Positions 23,289 through 35,888 of a DNA stretch of 64,000 nt are shown in pieces; position 1 is the stretch's first letter, and every line of letters begins with the position of its first letter. The stretch covers positions 133,019,169-133,083,168 of the forward strand of contig CAMZMU010000052.1 in the NCBI GenBank assembly GCA_947311845.1, read 5' to 3'. The notes below the pieces were generated by a model, which ran no database searches, was not told the origin of the DNA, and was given only the letters and a program-made list of their open reading frames with translations. The translations under genes were made by a program, and so were the position numbers. The stretch comes from Poa pratensis (taxonomy: Eukaryota > Streptophyta > Magnoliopsida > Poales > Poaceae).

Positions 23289-24410
23289 CTATTTTTTTAT
23301 GGGTCGACCCATGGCCTCTAAAATTGGCCTTGGGGCCAGTAGGGCCGGGTCCAAGGCCAGGTCCAGGTCGGCCCATTCCCATCCTGAGCTGCACGCAACA
23401 AAAGTCGAGTTTGTGGCCAAGCTGAACCGCTTCTGTTCGCCCGTGCTCTCAAGCTAAAGTTAATTATGCAGAAGCACAACTTTAATAGCAATATACCACA
23501 CCCTTTTGAAGTTTTTAATAAAAACATCATTTTTTAGTCCAATTACTTTCAATACAAACAAATGGTGCTTCTTCGAAGCATTTCTTATCACGAGACGGGA
23601 CCGTAAGATTTAGACTCCTATGGAGGCGTCCGTATGTTGTTGCAGTTTCGTTTTGGGAGAAACCAACATGAGCATGCCATTTGCAGACGGTATTGTGGAA
23701 GTCAGACTCGTAACCGGAGCGAGTGTGCTCGCTGGGGCATCACATTGTCCGAGCCCAGGGAAAGAGAAAGGTCGTCGCTTTGTCCACGCACAGAGAAAGA
23801 GAATGTTGACATATTGGTCTCCATGCACAACTGACAATACTATTCACACAAACATATATTGAGGTGTACATGGATGTGTTTACCATCGGCCTAATTTAGT
23901 TGTCAAACAGGGCCAATTGACTGATTTGGGTGTTCAGTTAACTTTAGCGGAGTTGTTGTGGTTCCCTTATAAGAAGTGCAAAACTTGTGGTAAAATGATA
24001 TATGGTGCAGTTTAGTTCTAGTTTTTAGTAATTAACTCCTCTAGTTATGTTGTGCATATAGTGATGAAATTGGACATGTAGATGAATTTGTTTCTCTACA
24101 ATGAATGTCTACTACATACCCAATACCATCATTTAAATAAAACATCTCAGCAAACTCGGAGAGATTACCGAAATTTTTGGTGGAGGAGTTAGGAGGATAC
24201 TGGTTCCTAAAGCCTTTGAATTAAAATTTGGGCACATAAATGCAACACTACACAACCCTTGGCATAAAAAACTTACAAGCAATAAATCACCAGCTACTTG
24301 GAGAGTAGCAAAGGACCCGGCCAGTCAACCTCATCACCCAGAAAGTTTAGTTTGAATGCAATTCTAAAAGTAAACACCCTATTTGTATTACGGGTTATTA
24401 TTTTAACCAA

Positions 24411-26579
24411 CCAGCATGGCGGCCCTCGCAAATGCGAGGGCATCATCTATAATTGGTTGAAAGTGTTCAATAAATAAACATATGGTTTCATTGATATCAA
24501 TCACGTTAATTTTAGTACAATAAACAAAATTGTTCAACAACTACCGCAAAACTTTTTGTATGCAATATACCACGTATGCGAGTAACATCTTTGGCACTCT
24601 GAAATTTGTGATCCAGTGATTACCATAAACATAGTGATACTGGATAGTGTAAATTGAACTATAATTTGTACATGATGTTGGATCAGTATGATAGTTTAGT
24701 TATCTTTGATAAAATATCGTTGAATGAAGATAAAACGGTTTATCCTGCTCAATAGATAGATCACATTAAACAATGAGTATGATATTGTTTTGATGCTTCT
24801 TTTCCTCATTTACTCACTTCATGTTACAGTGTGCAACACTTTACAAAAACGAACATGGCTAAACTTTGGCTATTATTTGTTATGTGACTATGCTGTTAAG
24901 GATAAATTATTTTGTTTTAGGCATATTCGTTAACATGTTTATACATCAGTTTACACCGTATAAATGTATTTTTTGTGTTATGTGAAATGACTGTGTGGCT
25001 TAGATAGCATAATTCAAGAATATTTAATTAGTCAACTATTTTGTTGTGCAAATGGATTGACATGAGATTTCATGTTGATTTTGTTACCTGAGAGAAAAAC
25101 AATATACAATAGTACAAATATGTCAACTACACAAACCAAGCAATATCCTGAAAATAATTCATAATAATAAAGTGTATGCTTTTCAATTCCTCAGATTAGA
25201 AATAATATTGGCACACTGTGCTCGTCAAATACTAAATATGAAACATATCAAGCGGGAATATGTGGTGACTTAACCAGTGTAAATCATTAAGTAAAATATT
25301 TTATTAATGTGAGGGACATTCTCATTGATAGTGTGCCGACTAATGTTATCTCTTCATCAATTTTGAATGATTGAGGCTTTGTGTCTCATTAAGTCAGAAT
25401 ATCCGTTTAGTGGAAGGACATTCACATCCTCGTGAGAAGTGGTTACTCTTGAAATTTCCTAAGTGTGAAGGGCTCTCCCGTTGATAGTGCGAGTGATGTT
25501 GCCATTTCATTAATATTCAAATTACACGACTCTGGAAGGCGTTTTGTGAGAGGGTTTGTCTGGTCGAGTAAATTGTTATGTATGAGTACTAAATAATAGA
25601 ATAATGTACGTTGTGTGACCAATGTCGTGACTTCATTAATTTTAAAATTCCATGACTCCAAACTCTTGCTGACGTTGTGGATACTTTGGTTAAATATGAT
25701 GGTAGTCGAATTTTCTCTTCATTTATGTGTACTCAATCATAGAAACAACGTACTCCTCCAATCACAACAACCCTGTGTTCTAAATTTAGTCAAAATCAAA
25801 CTTTATAAATTTTGACCAAATATATAGGAAAAAATATCGATATATAAAATATAAAATCCTTATTATTAGAATCGCCATAAAACATATTTTCATGTTATGC
25901 AAAATTATTTAGGAACATATTTATTGCTACATATTTGGTCAAACTTTATAAAATTGGACTCTGGTTAAACAAAGAAACATAGTAAAAATAGAGGAATTTC
26001 TTATGTATCGGTTTTTTTCTGAACTGTCCATATCCTACTCCTAACCTTTTGCCACCACACTTTCAGGAAAGTTTTGTTTTCTTCTAGCTATGGCGTTCGA
26101 AAAAATCGTACAGTTTCGGTGCATGTGCGTTGTTGAGGTTGTTCCTAAGGATCACATGCAGCACGTGATATTTACTGGATCGATTAGCTAGTTATGCATC
26201 CGGCCAGCCGGCCGGATCGATGAATTAGCTAGTTACCCGGATTGTGCGCATCGGAATCATGTACGCTGGACATCATTTTTGATATGTTCGTAACGTGTTG
26301 GTGTTGTACACGTACGGGACGTGTTTCTTTTTTAGGGAACGGAACATGAATTGGTTTAAGTGGACGTGATTTTTTTTTCTTGAGGGAACGGTATGTTTGC
26401 AGCTATCGTGTCCAGACATTACTCCCCGTTCTTTTTTATTGTATCAGACCTGTTACGTGACTTCATTAAATCCTAACCATATATTTTAGATCTAACTGTT
26501 AAAATCAATTTAGATGATGTGGCTTAACGTGGTGGCTCGAAACACTAACTCATTTTGCTTTTAGTATATAATAGATAGA
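24411..26579 (-). mobile_element. Helitron, non-autonomous
   Basis: On the minus strand the element starts TCTATCTATTATATACTAAA at 26579, preceded by A. It ends CTGG at 24411, followed by T. Seven bases before the CTGG is a perfect 9-bp-arm hairpin, GCCCTCGCA/TGCGAGGGC (24422-24441). A 5' TC, a 3' hairpin then CTRR, and insertion between A and T are the Helitron hallmarks. The matching position in block 1 (A at 10929, T at 10930) is empty. No Rep/helicase frame is visible in the 2.2 kb. Confidence 0.72.
25753..25997. mobile_element. Degenerate MITE-like inverted repeat inside the Helitron
   Basis: The left part contains TTTAGTCAAAATCAAACTTT and AATTTTGACCAAATATAT. The right part contains the opposing ATATTTGGTCAAACTTTATA. 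A left TACTCCTCC resembles an eroded Stowaway end, but the right end is not clear, so the limits are approximate. Confidence 0.45.
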
Positions 26580-27353
26580 TGCTGTTTCAATACCAAGTAC
26601 GTAGCTTTCCACACTTTGTTAAATTTTTCTTATTAACCATGAAAAAAGAGTAAATAATAAATTATTTAGTTTATACTCTAAAGGTTTCGATAAAAAGGCT
26701 TAATTTATCATACACTAGAAACCGTTCTTGAGATATTTGTTAGATAGTGTTCTTTTGCATATCTTTACCTTAAATTATAGAAAAAATAATTTTAGGAAAG
26801 CTTTTGTCGTAATATACAACTTACTATCTTTTACTGATATTCAACACAAAAAAACACTAACTAATATGTATAAAGAAGTGAGTCTGTTCGTTAGGGAAGT
26901 GATGTACAACCCACCCAAACAGATTTAAGTTCACATGGAAGTGGATTTCTGTTATTATTTTTAAAATAATAATGATTATATGAGCTTTCCCTACCATATT
27001 CCTTAAAAAACTAATATTTAGTAACATTAATAGAAATTTAGTGGTTAAACTATCTCGACAGATGAAAAATCATACTTTGTAAAAATTTTAACATGCTAAA
27101 AATAAATAGATAAGAATAAAAATTACGTAAAAATTGTATCATCCCGAATCAGCCTCATGTATAGTCTCGAACGATGACTTGTCCACCACCTGTGCTAAGT
27201 CATTCCGCACATAAATTGTAAACTATTGAAACTCTTTCTATGTACACCGCATAGCACCTCATCTACTAAGACTGAAGATTTGCATGACTTCACAAAATCA
27301 TATGCAACAAAAGCAAGTTCACAAAAACAAATGCAGCATAAACAAGTTACAAG

Positions 27354-29095
27354 TGAAGGGGTTCGTAGCTGAAAACAAAAAAAAATCTAACTAACGTACG
27401 CCAAAACTATAGCCAGATCTATCTATTAGTAATGCGGTAACGGGAAGGTTTCGGTAACATACCTCTTGTAGACCGAAAAGCGTTAGGTTCAAGAGAACGT
27501 TGACGATGTAGTTGAACTCGTAGCCGACCTCAAGGTCGCGATGATCCCGGCGTGTCGATGATGACCTTGGCGCGACGACGATGATCCCGACGATGCAAGT
27601 GCAGCACCCCCCGAGTACTCGCACACGTACGGTGCTTGACGACGACTCCCGGTCTCTCCGATCCAGCCGAGATTGCGAAAGTAGATCTTCTGGACAGAAT
27701 TCCCGCAACACGACGGCGTGCCGCGGGAAGTGGTCTCTCACGTACGCAGCCCTTACTTGGGCCACGGTCTACGGGAGAGGAAGAGGGTGGAAGTGCGTGG
27801 AGGGGGACGCCTCAACGTATTGAGAAAATAGTTAATTGTGTATTAAAGCAATTAATACGCCTTACTTTATATATGGGGAGAGGGGGTACCTTTCCCCTTA
27901 ACTCCCCCATGTGGGACTAAACAAAAGAGGAGGGGAGAGGGGGTGGTGCGGCGGCTGTGGTGGCCATGGGCCCGACGCCTTGGCCCACCCGTCTCCTCCC
28001 TTGGATGTACGGCGGCCCCTTCTTGGGCCTTCCCTCCGGCGTTGGCCCAATTAGGTTGGCTGCCTTATTTTTCTCTTTTATTTAATATTAAATTGATATA
28101 TAAATACAATTAATTCATTAATTAATATATTAACATACTATTTAATTCCCATGGCTCCGAAACTCCTTCCGGACCAATCCGAACTTCTTTCGGTCTTCTC
28201 CGGAACCCTTCCAGTTTCTCTTCTCTTCACTTCTATGATTCTGATGTTTCAAAACGATCTCTGAGCGTCGTCAAACCCTTAAGTGTGTTACCCTATGGTT
28301 CGAGAATACTCCAGACATGGTCGAGACCCCTCTCCGACCAATGATCGTCAGCGGGACCTGGATGCCCATAACGACCCTGTGCATTCCACGAATAACTGTC
28401 CTTGAACCACAAACACAGATACCTATTCCTTTTGTTTACTTTGATACATGTCTTGTTCGAGATCTGATCGCTAACATCTCCATGCTTTGTTGAATCTCGT
28501 TACCGACAAGAGTTGCTTAACTCGTTACCGTGATATTACATCCCCATGACCTAGTCATACGCTGCGTAGCTTTATGGATGTAATCTCACCGAGTGGGCCC
28601 TAAATATCTTTCTGTCACGCGGATGAACAAATCCCGCTCTTGATGCATACGCCTCAACCTACCCCTTTGGAATACCCGAGGTACACCTTTATGATCACCC
28701 TGTTACGTGTGATGGTTGATGCACTCAAAATATTCTCCGATGATAGTGATTAAGTATCATCTCACGGTCTCAGGATTAGGTTACTATATTTCCTTACTAT
28801 TGCAACGGTGAACTTTGTGACACGATCATGTCGCAATACTTATGTTGGGTATGTCCATCATCTCATTCACCTAATGAATGACCTCATTGTCAATTAACAT
28901 AAATGTCCATGATCCGGAAATCTCGATCATCTGTTGACCAATGAAATAGTTTGTATAGAGGCTCACTACATACCACACGTGTATTAACTATTCCTATTAA
29001 TACAGTTATAGCATGATATAAAACTTATTATAAACTTAATGAGATATAGCAATAAATACTTATTATTTATTTGCCTCTAGGGCATATCTCCAACA
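27354..29095 (-). mobile_element. Ty1/copia solo LTR, 1742 bp
   Basis: On the minus strand it begins TGTTGGAGATATGCCCTAG and ends CGAACCCCTTCA. The start resembles the BARE/WIS/Angela copia group of Triticeae. The 5-bp duplication ACAAG flanks it (27349-27353 and 29096-29100). The block 1 counterpart has a single ACAAG at 11811-11815 with no insertion. No internal region or second LTR is present, so unequal recombination between LTRs probably removed the rest. Confidence 0.9.
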
Positions 29096-29256
29096 ACAAG
29101 ATCATATACGACATTAGCAACAAAACTAAGCATGCATGATTCATATCGCAAAACCAATACAAGTTTATTCTACCAAGTTCATACTACTAGGCACGTTTGG
29201 AATAATAAATACACAACGATAATGTAATTATTTGAACGAGTACATACCCCAATATC

Positions 29257-30870
29257 GTTATTTTTTAAAAGAAAGGGGAGAACGTCATTCGACGTGTTGA
29301 AAGGTTTAAACTCACCATGTTGCTCTAAGCGATTCTCTACCTCCTCTGGAATAATTTGGTGGCCATCGTGGAACTACCCATCGGGTCGTATACATACTTG
29401 TATATGATATTGCTAATCTTGATCCGAACGCAATGTAACTCATGTCTGAAGTCTCCATTTGTGAGGTCTTCTAGTTGTTTGCTCCAAGCATTAACGGAAG
29501 ATTCCCTTTAAAAGCTTGCTCTAGCCTATACGTAATCCATCATGTGATAGATGACGTAGTCCTTGTCGTGGGGTTATCACGGCAGATGTCATCTTACAAT
29601 GACTTGATTGTGGGGACATAGCGCTCGGTTATTCAGGAGATTGTCTAGCTCTCACGGGGATAAATGATTTACCCAGGTTCGGTCCCTCGCATTGGATGTA
29701 AAGACCTACTTGCTTTGTTGCATTGATATGGATGATCTCGATGCGATTCCTCTACTCGGGTATCGAGAACTAGGTTGCTTGGAGCTTATCGATCTACGAC
29801 CCATGAACCGCCTTATATAGATGGCCGGGTCCCTGAAAGTACAAGTTACCGCGAGATTATCCCGCATTCGGAGTCCTACTCTAGGTTCTTTGTGTTTCCC
29901 AAGTTTGGGACTCCGTCTTGTACAAGGAGACATTGTTTGGCTGGGTCCTTCCTTCCGTGGCCGGGTCCCTGGTAGGCTCGCCGGCCCCAAGCATAACCCG
30001 GCTTAGACCCTCTGGCATGGCGGGTTGAGCTTTAGACTCCGTGGGACTACCTCGAAAGTATTCCCCCAATAGTACCAGTGTCTAGTAGTGCCTTCTAGTT
30101 GCTACATACAACAAAAGTCAAGTTTGTGGCCGAATTTGAGCGCGCCGGTATTGGAATGAATTTTATGGCGCGTGTATTGGAACGAGAACAGAAGGAATAT
30201 GCACATTATTCACGGTTTGAGAATTTTTACCTTGAATGCCAAAAAGCATACATAACTTCGGTATCTTCTGCTTTTTTGATACATTAATTTCTTAAACTTA
30301 AAGAAGAAGAATTTTTGACTCATCGTTATTTTTTAAAAGAAAGGGGAGAACGTCATTCAACGTGTTGAAAGGTTTAAAGTCACCATGTTGCTCGAAGCGA
30401 TTCTCTACCTCCTCCGGAATAATTTGGTGGCCATCGTGGAACTACCCATCGGGTCGTATACATACTTGTATATGATATTGTTAATCTTGATCCGAACGCA
30501 ATGTAACTCATGTCTGAAGTCTCCATGTGTGAGGCCTTCTAGTTGTTTGCTCCAAGCATTAGCGCCAGATTGCCTTTAAAAGTTGGCTCTAGCCCGTACG
30601 TACTCCATCATGTGATAAATGACGTAGTACTAGTCCCTCGTAGTGCCTTCTGATTGCTGCACGCAACAAAAGTCGAGTTTGTGGCCGAATTTGAGCGTGC
30701 CGGTATTGGAATGAATTTTATGGCGGAACGAGAACAGAAGGAATGTGCACGTTAATCACGGTTTGAGAATTTTTACCTAGAATGACAAAAAGCATACATA
30801 ACTTCGGTATCTTCTGCTTTTTTTATACATTAATTTCTTAAACTTAAAGTAGAAGAATATTTGACTCATC
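29257..30870. repeat. Inner tandem duplication of a ~550-bp unit
   Basis: The unit runs from CGTTATTTTTTAAAAGAAAG to TTTTTGACTCAT. Copy A is 29257-29563 plus 30078-30319 and is split by an LTR. Copy B is 30320-30870 and is intact. Both contain the minus-strand decayed exon also found at 11960-12319, including the FHDGHQIIPEEVEN phrase, with different stops and frameshifts. The 12312-12319 hAT target survives uninterrupted in copy B. Confidence 0.85.
29564..30077 (-). mobile_element. Probable gypsy solo LTR, 514 bp
   Basis: It starts TGTCGTGGGGTTATC, ends AATAGTACCA and interrupts copy A of the inner duplication. A TATA-like TATATAAGGCGG lies on the minus strand near 29810, and TTACCCAGGTTCGGTCCCTC, a common cereal gypsy LTR phrase, is near 29670. 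The flanking five bases (GTCCT and GTGTC) do not match cleanly, so ends may be off by a few bases. Confidence 0.6.
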
Positions 30871-31093
30871 AGGTTGTAGCTGCCCTGAACGAATCCGAAG
30901 CTAGGTTTCGCTGGTGTTGGGATTCTCCCATATCTTCCTACACTAGAGACAAAAATATGTGTTCGAGCGGCACATGAAATCAGATTGTGCTAATCTGCTT
31001 TCTTGCAGATTATGAGCCGACCAACCACCGCGATTAGTATACACATAATGTACCTTGATTACAAATGATTCGAGGATCCGGAGGCAAATCTTG

Positions 31094-32674
31094 CCCAGCT
31101 GGGAGTCAAGTTCTTGCTTAGGAGACCTCGCCCCTCGCGTCGCTCCCCCGGCGGCGCAAGGGGAAAAAGCGCGCCGCCCAGCTCTTCTCCGCCCGGCGCA
31201 CTCCTGCCGCTGCCGTCGCCGGCTTCGGCCGCGGCGGTGGCGGCACCCCTAGCTGCCAAAGGAGTGGCTGGGGGGGGGGGGGGTGGTCTTTCGACTCGGC
31301 GATGGTGGAGACTGGCCTGTGGGGGGCGGCGGCGGTCTGGAGCGGCGGAAGCCGGGCCGGCGGGTCCGGGAGGTGGTCAAGGTCGGCGCAGGGGCTGCCG
31401 GCGGCGGTGCGGGCGGCGGAGGCGTCGTCGCCTGCCGTGGCGGTCGGCTGCGCGCCGATGGGCTCGGGCGGGCCCGATCTGGGCTCGCCGGGCCCTTGCG
31501 GGGGCGCGTGGAGGATGGCGTCGCCGTGCACCCTGGTGCTCGTGCGGGTGTGCGGAGGCAGGGAGCAGTGGAGGAGGCCGGAGGCTGGGAGCTGAGGAGG
31601 TGGCCGGGACGGCGGCCCGCTTTGGCCGTGCGTTGGTGGCAGGGGTGCCGGGCTGCCGGGGGTGCAGCGGGGGCAGGGGTGCTGCGTGTGGAGGATGGCT
31701 GCGGGGCGGAGATGGTGTTGCGTGCTTGGTGCGGGGTGCTCCTGCCCGGGCTGGGCAGGGGCGTGGCCGGAGCGGAGGATGCCGGGGCGGCGGCCCCGGG
31801 ACTGCGGGTGTGCGGCGGTTGTCGCGGCTGCTTTGGGGCGGTGCGGCGGTCGGAGTTGGAGGCGTCGGTTCTCCTTCCGGAGTGTGGATGCTGTTGGGCT
31901 AGTCGGTCTCGTGGTGAGAGGGTGCATGCACGTCGAGCGAAAGCTCTGCTCCAGCTGTCGTCGGGCAGGCGGCAACGACGCCTTCGGGCGCCGTTTCTCT
32001 TCTTGAAGATGTCGTCGAGACGTGGTGCTCGCCTTTCACCCGGACCACTCCGGGGGAAACCCTAGATCTTCCGGGATCGGGCGATGATGGCGCTCTGTGT
32101 CATGCTCCCCCTTGGGGGCATCGTTCTTGTAGTGGTGACCGGCTGGGGGGACTTGTGGTTGCGGGAGGTGGCGGCAAGGGAGTCGAGGCTGGTGTGGCGA
32201 CAGCAACTGCGGCTGTCTTTTAGGCCGGGGCGGCGGCCCCGGATGTTGGTGCGACGTCCGTGGTCTGCGAGCAGCTCTCCTTGGGCAGCTTGGGCTGCGG
32301 GTGGCTGGTTCGTGCGGTGTCGTGGCTCGGTTGCGAGCGGTGCTATATCGGGACGGCGGTCCCGGGAGGGGTGCTGGCGGCGAGGCTGTCGGGGCTGCTT
32401 GGGCAGCGGCAGCAGCGGTTGTCTTTTAGGCCGGGGCGGCGGCCCCGGATCTTGGTTTCGACGGTCGTGGTCTGCGAGCGGCTTACCTGGTGCAGCTTGG
32501 GCTGTGGGTGGCCGCGTCGTGCGGCGTCGTGGGTGCTCGTGGTTGTGGGGCTTCGCTCCGTGGGTTGTGTCGTGTTGTTGTATGGTTTTCGTCCGGTTTC
32601 TTCTATAATAAACCGGTCACCTTCTGCTTAATTAATATACGGGGCAAAGTTTTTGCCTCTCGTTTCAAAAAAAA
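31094..32674 (+). mobile_element. LINE-family retroposon with poly(A) and 18-bp TSD
   Basis: The element ends TTGCCTCTCGTTTC followed by a short poly-A. It is flanked by GATCCGGAGGCAAATCTTG (31075-31093) and GATCCGGAGGCAATCTTG (32675-32692). The last 100 bp match, with few differences, the tail of the LINE at 39553-41000. The body is extremely GC-rich and open in several frames on both strands (for example 31118-31975 minus, 31114-31902 plus), so I annotate no protein. No reverse transcriptase is present, and movement must have depended on an autonomous LINE. Confidence 0.8.
31270..31283. repeat. 14-bp poly-G tract
   Basis: A run of 14 G residues inside the GC-rich LINE-family retroposon. 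Confidence 0.95.
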
Positions 32675-32692
32675 GATCCGGAGGCAATCTTG

Positions 32693-34219
32693 ATTCGATT
32701 TCCATGAGATAATTTTGCAGATATGCTGTGGTAACCGACAATCCCAAGAATTGTTTTCAATTAATTGAAGGCCTGCCTGCAGGTACGTTCACTTAACAAT
32801 TCGAATGTGGTGGCGCGTCATGCTGCCGTTTCGTCCACGAACAAGTTTTTCTGTCGTCTTCTGAGAGTGAGAAAAACGACGGTGCTTTCTCCCATGGTCG
32901 TTACACTGCGCGTATGACGGCTCACATTAGGAACCGATGGATCTAGTAACAAAAATATTAAGTTGTGGACTTGAATTTGTGTTGGCTCCACTGTGACTGT
33001 GAGCAGTGTTTTGGCCGGACGTCGATCTCGACTAAATTACATGCTACCTAACCTGACGCGGAGTCCGGCGATTGTTTAATAACAGTGGCGACCGTGCTTT
33101 CCCTCTCGATCGTGACTGCCTAGGAGACGGGCAGCGCGCGCATGATGTGTGATAACTCGAGACGTTGATTGATTGATGATGTTATCTGGAAGTGATCAAC
33201 CTTCTGGCCTCGGATGCCATGCTTGTACAGGCTAAGGCCATGGCCGTCCTATAGTCCTACCTTCTTCACCTGCTCAACTGCAAGCCGTTCAAACCATGAA
33301 GAAGAAAGAAGATCACGTGAGCAGCAAGCCTCCAAGCGTTTCTCCAGTGGTTCGAAGCATCTCTGAAGTCCGGCCCAACTGTATTTTGTTTGATGGAAGA
33401 TGGACTCTCGGCTTTCGATCGGAAGAACATGGCATGTCGGTGCTGACGGAGGCGGAAGGTATCGAAAAATATATTCAAGGACGCCGGCGGATCGCGCGCC
33501 GCGATACTCCCACATGCACGGACAAGCTAGCGCGGATGCCGCCAACGGCACGTACCCGCGCTCAACTATTTGGACCTATGGGGTGCCTGCAGCCTGCACC
33601 CACTGGCCACTGACCCGGGGATGTAGTACAGCGCGATCGAAGTTGTCGGTTCTCACTCACCAACGCCACGCCGCGCGGCGCTCGCCGGCCGGTGGAATCT
33701 CCGGTCGGACTAGCCCCCAGGTCCATGGCCGCTCCTCCAAACCACGGCCGCACGGACAGGGGGTGATCGAGACGCGGGAAGCGGGGTGTGAGCTTGATCT
33801 CTAGTGACTGGAGAGCCGGCGGAGACAGCAACCACACCGTATGGCCCCCATACGTGGCCGGCGGCCGGTACGTTGCTCGGCAGAGCCAGACACCCAGCAC
33901 ACCACCGGCCGGTCGCCGTCTTCTGGTGCCCGTAGCGGTCGCTTCATCAGATAAGGCGCCAAGTTGTTGAACGGCGATCAAGAAAGGGACCTTGTCTCGC
34001 GCTGTCCCCGGCTGTGTGAATTATTTCAACCTAGAGTTGTGCTTGTTGATGTTCAACAAAAAAACAAGTTGTGCAGCTTGTGCTTGTTGCTACAGACCGC
34101 TGTGACTGAACGGGGGAAAATGGAACAACAGTGCTCTACTTTAGAAGGTTTGATGGTTTGTAGTAGAAAGATGTTGTGTTGTTTTGGAACTTTTGGTGTT
34201 TTGTCATAGTAGAAAGATC
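32693..34219. other. Unassigned intergenic sequence
   Basis: The part 33250-33980 is moderately GC-rich, with overlapping open frames on both strands (up to 139 codons). None has a recognisable domain or a convincing start context. I see no terminal repeats here. Confidence 0.35.
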
Positions 34220-34224
34220 ATATT

Positions 34225-34590
34225 TGTTACGACGACAAATAATTGATCTACCGAGAACACGAAGCAATCACAGCACGATGACGACACCGAGATTTGTTAA
34301 CGCAGTTCGGCGAATTCGCCTACATCTGCGGGGCATGACTATGGGCGCACCTCCCCATTGATACCGCAACCCTGGCCGCCCTAGGCGCCGACACAAGTCA
34401 TCGGCTCCCCCTGCGTGCCTGTTGCTATCAAGTCGTCATAGGTTACATCGTGTGGTAATCCCCTCATTATATGGGAGGCCTAGGCTAAAAGAATTTGACT
34501 CGAACACTACACGTATCCTATCCACACCTAATACAACTACAAGTCCAAACATAACCCAACACGTACACAATATTCGACACAAATACAACA
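34225..34590 (-). repeat. 3' LTR of the compact element
   Basis: The copy runs from TGTTACGACG to AATACAACA. The adjacent minus-strand GGCAAGGTGGAGTT (34591 onward) is a candidate polypurine tract. It differs from the right LTR at scattered positions and by small indels. Confidence 0.88.
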
Positions 34591-35888
34591 AACTCCACCT
34601 TGCCGAATATTCTCCACCACCTTGAATTTGTCAATGCGTCAAACCTCCATGTACTCCGGATTTGAGTTGTCTTTCATGAGTTTCGCTGCTACTCACAGAC
34701 TCCACGTGACTGTAGTCCCTTCTTCCCGTTCAACACCATCACACACCGACCAGTGGTCTGCGTAAAAAATGCTTTCAACTTGAAGGAATTTCACCGTCGC
34801 CTTTTTTTGTCACTCTGAGTCAAATTCGTAGTTAACTCATCTTTTTCTGGATAGTCTTCTACATGTCCCACATCTATAGTACTCCCCCCCCTTCCGTATC
34901 ATCACCCGCACTTTGCCATGTGCATCGAACACCACAGAATATACAGCCATGTACTCTGCCGCGTGTTGTCACGCCACAGAATACGGACACCATCAGCCCT
35001 CACGCTCCTACGTCGTCCTCGCCAATCTTCACCGTCTTCTTTCCCGTCAGATTGTCTAGTCCAACCCAGCCGAATGTATCCGACTGCAATCATGCTCCAC
35101 CCTGCGCCTAGTCCACCTGCCGTGCACTATCTGTCACCCTGTGTATGCATGGTCCTCACGACACGCCACGAAAATATCCGCTGCCCAATAACGCTCCCGC
35201 TGCCAAATTGCCATCTTGATAGCCAGTCAACGTACTCAGAAGAAACACTAAAAGACATTGCCATGGTAGCCTCCTCGTGTGTCCTAACGCAAAACCAAAC
35301 TGGTTGATTTACAATTAGTCAAAGACCAATCCAAACGTCCACACGTAGCTTCCTTTGCACTTTCTTTTCTTTTGTTTCAACATGTACGCACTCATTGACT
35401 CGTTCCATACATGGCCAGCAACTTCCGGACTACTGCCCACGGCCCATCAACCTGTACCAACTCAGTCTCGATCCTGGGCCACGGCTAGCCCATGCTGCCT
35501 GTACAAATCTTTGCCTGCACGTTGCTCTCGCAGCAATTCTCGTGTGCTGCCGCTCGTTCCGATCTCATCGAGATCGGCCCCCCTTTTTCTTTAACAAATC
35601 TCACTCCAATGCTTTCGATAGATCGCACGCACACACCTTGTCGAGTCCGTCTCGAACATGCGCGCCTTGCACAGCTGCCCCACAGATCGAACAGATCTAC
35701 CGCCGCCCCCGATGTACGCGTTCCATCTGATCTGCATCCGCGTGTTCTTTCAGATTGCTTCCGAGTTCCAACATACTCTAGATCGCCGTCTCGCCCACAC
35801 GCTGCTTTGCAACGACACACGGACGACGCCCGATCGAAACATCGGTCCTCCTTCCTCCTCTAGATCAATTTCCGTGGCCCTTAACCCT

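Larger units (their letters stand above)
12320..23387. mobile_element. hAT-type DNA transposon, non-autonomous, with nested insertions
   Basis: The ends are TCAAGATGGGAATGGGCC on the left and its near-complement GGCCCATTCCCATCCTGA on the right. Both sides are flanked by the 8-bp duplication GCTGCACG (12312-12319 and 23388-23395). Eight-base duplications and this style of end are typical of hAT elements. Without the nested gypsy element it is only about 0.9 kb and has no transposase. The duplicated block 2 copy holds the uninterrupted target GCTGCACG at 30656-30663, which supports the boundaries. Confidence 0.8.
23428..30870. repeat. Block 2 of the tandem segmental duplication
   Basis: The copy of block 1 begins CGCTTCTGTTCGCC at 23428, matching about 10113. 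It is expanded by a Helitron (24411-26579), a copia solo LTR (27354-29095) and an inner tandem duplication (29257-30870). The segment 23943-24329 has no clear counterpart in block 1 and may be another insertion. The hAT target is intact in this block at 30656-30663. Confidence 0.75.

Noticed and set aside
31114..32065. Several frames above 250 codons on both strands
   Set aside because: All six frames are largely open because of extreme GC content. The products are low-complexity Gly, Arg, Ala or Pro-rich strings, and the region lies in a retroposon.
33249..33981. Frames up to 139 codons on both strands
   Set aside because: No domain, conflicting frames, and no splice or start context strong enough to call a gene.
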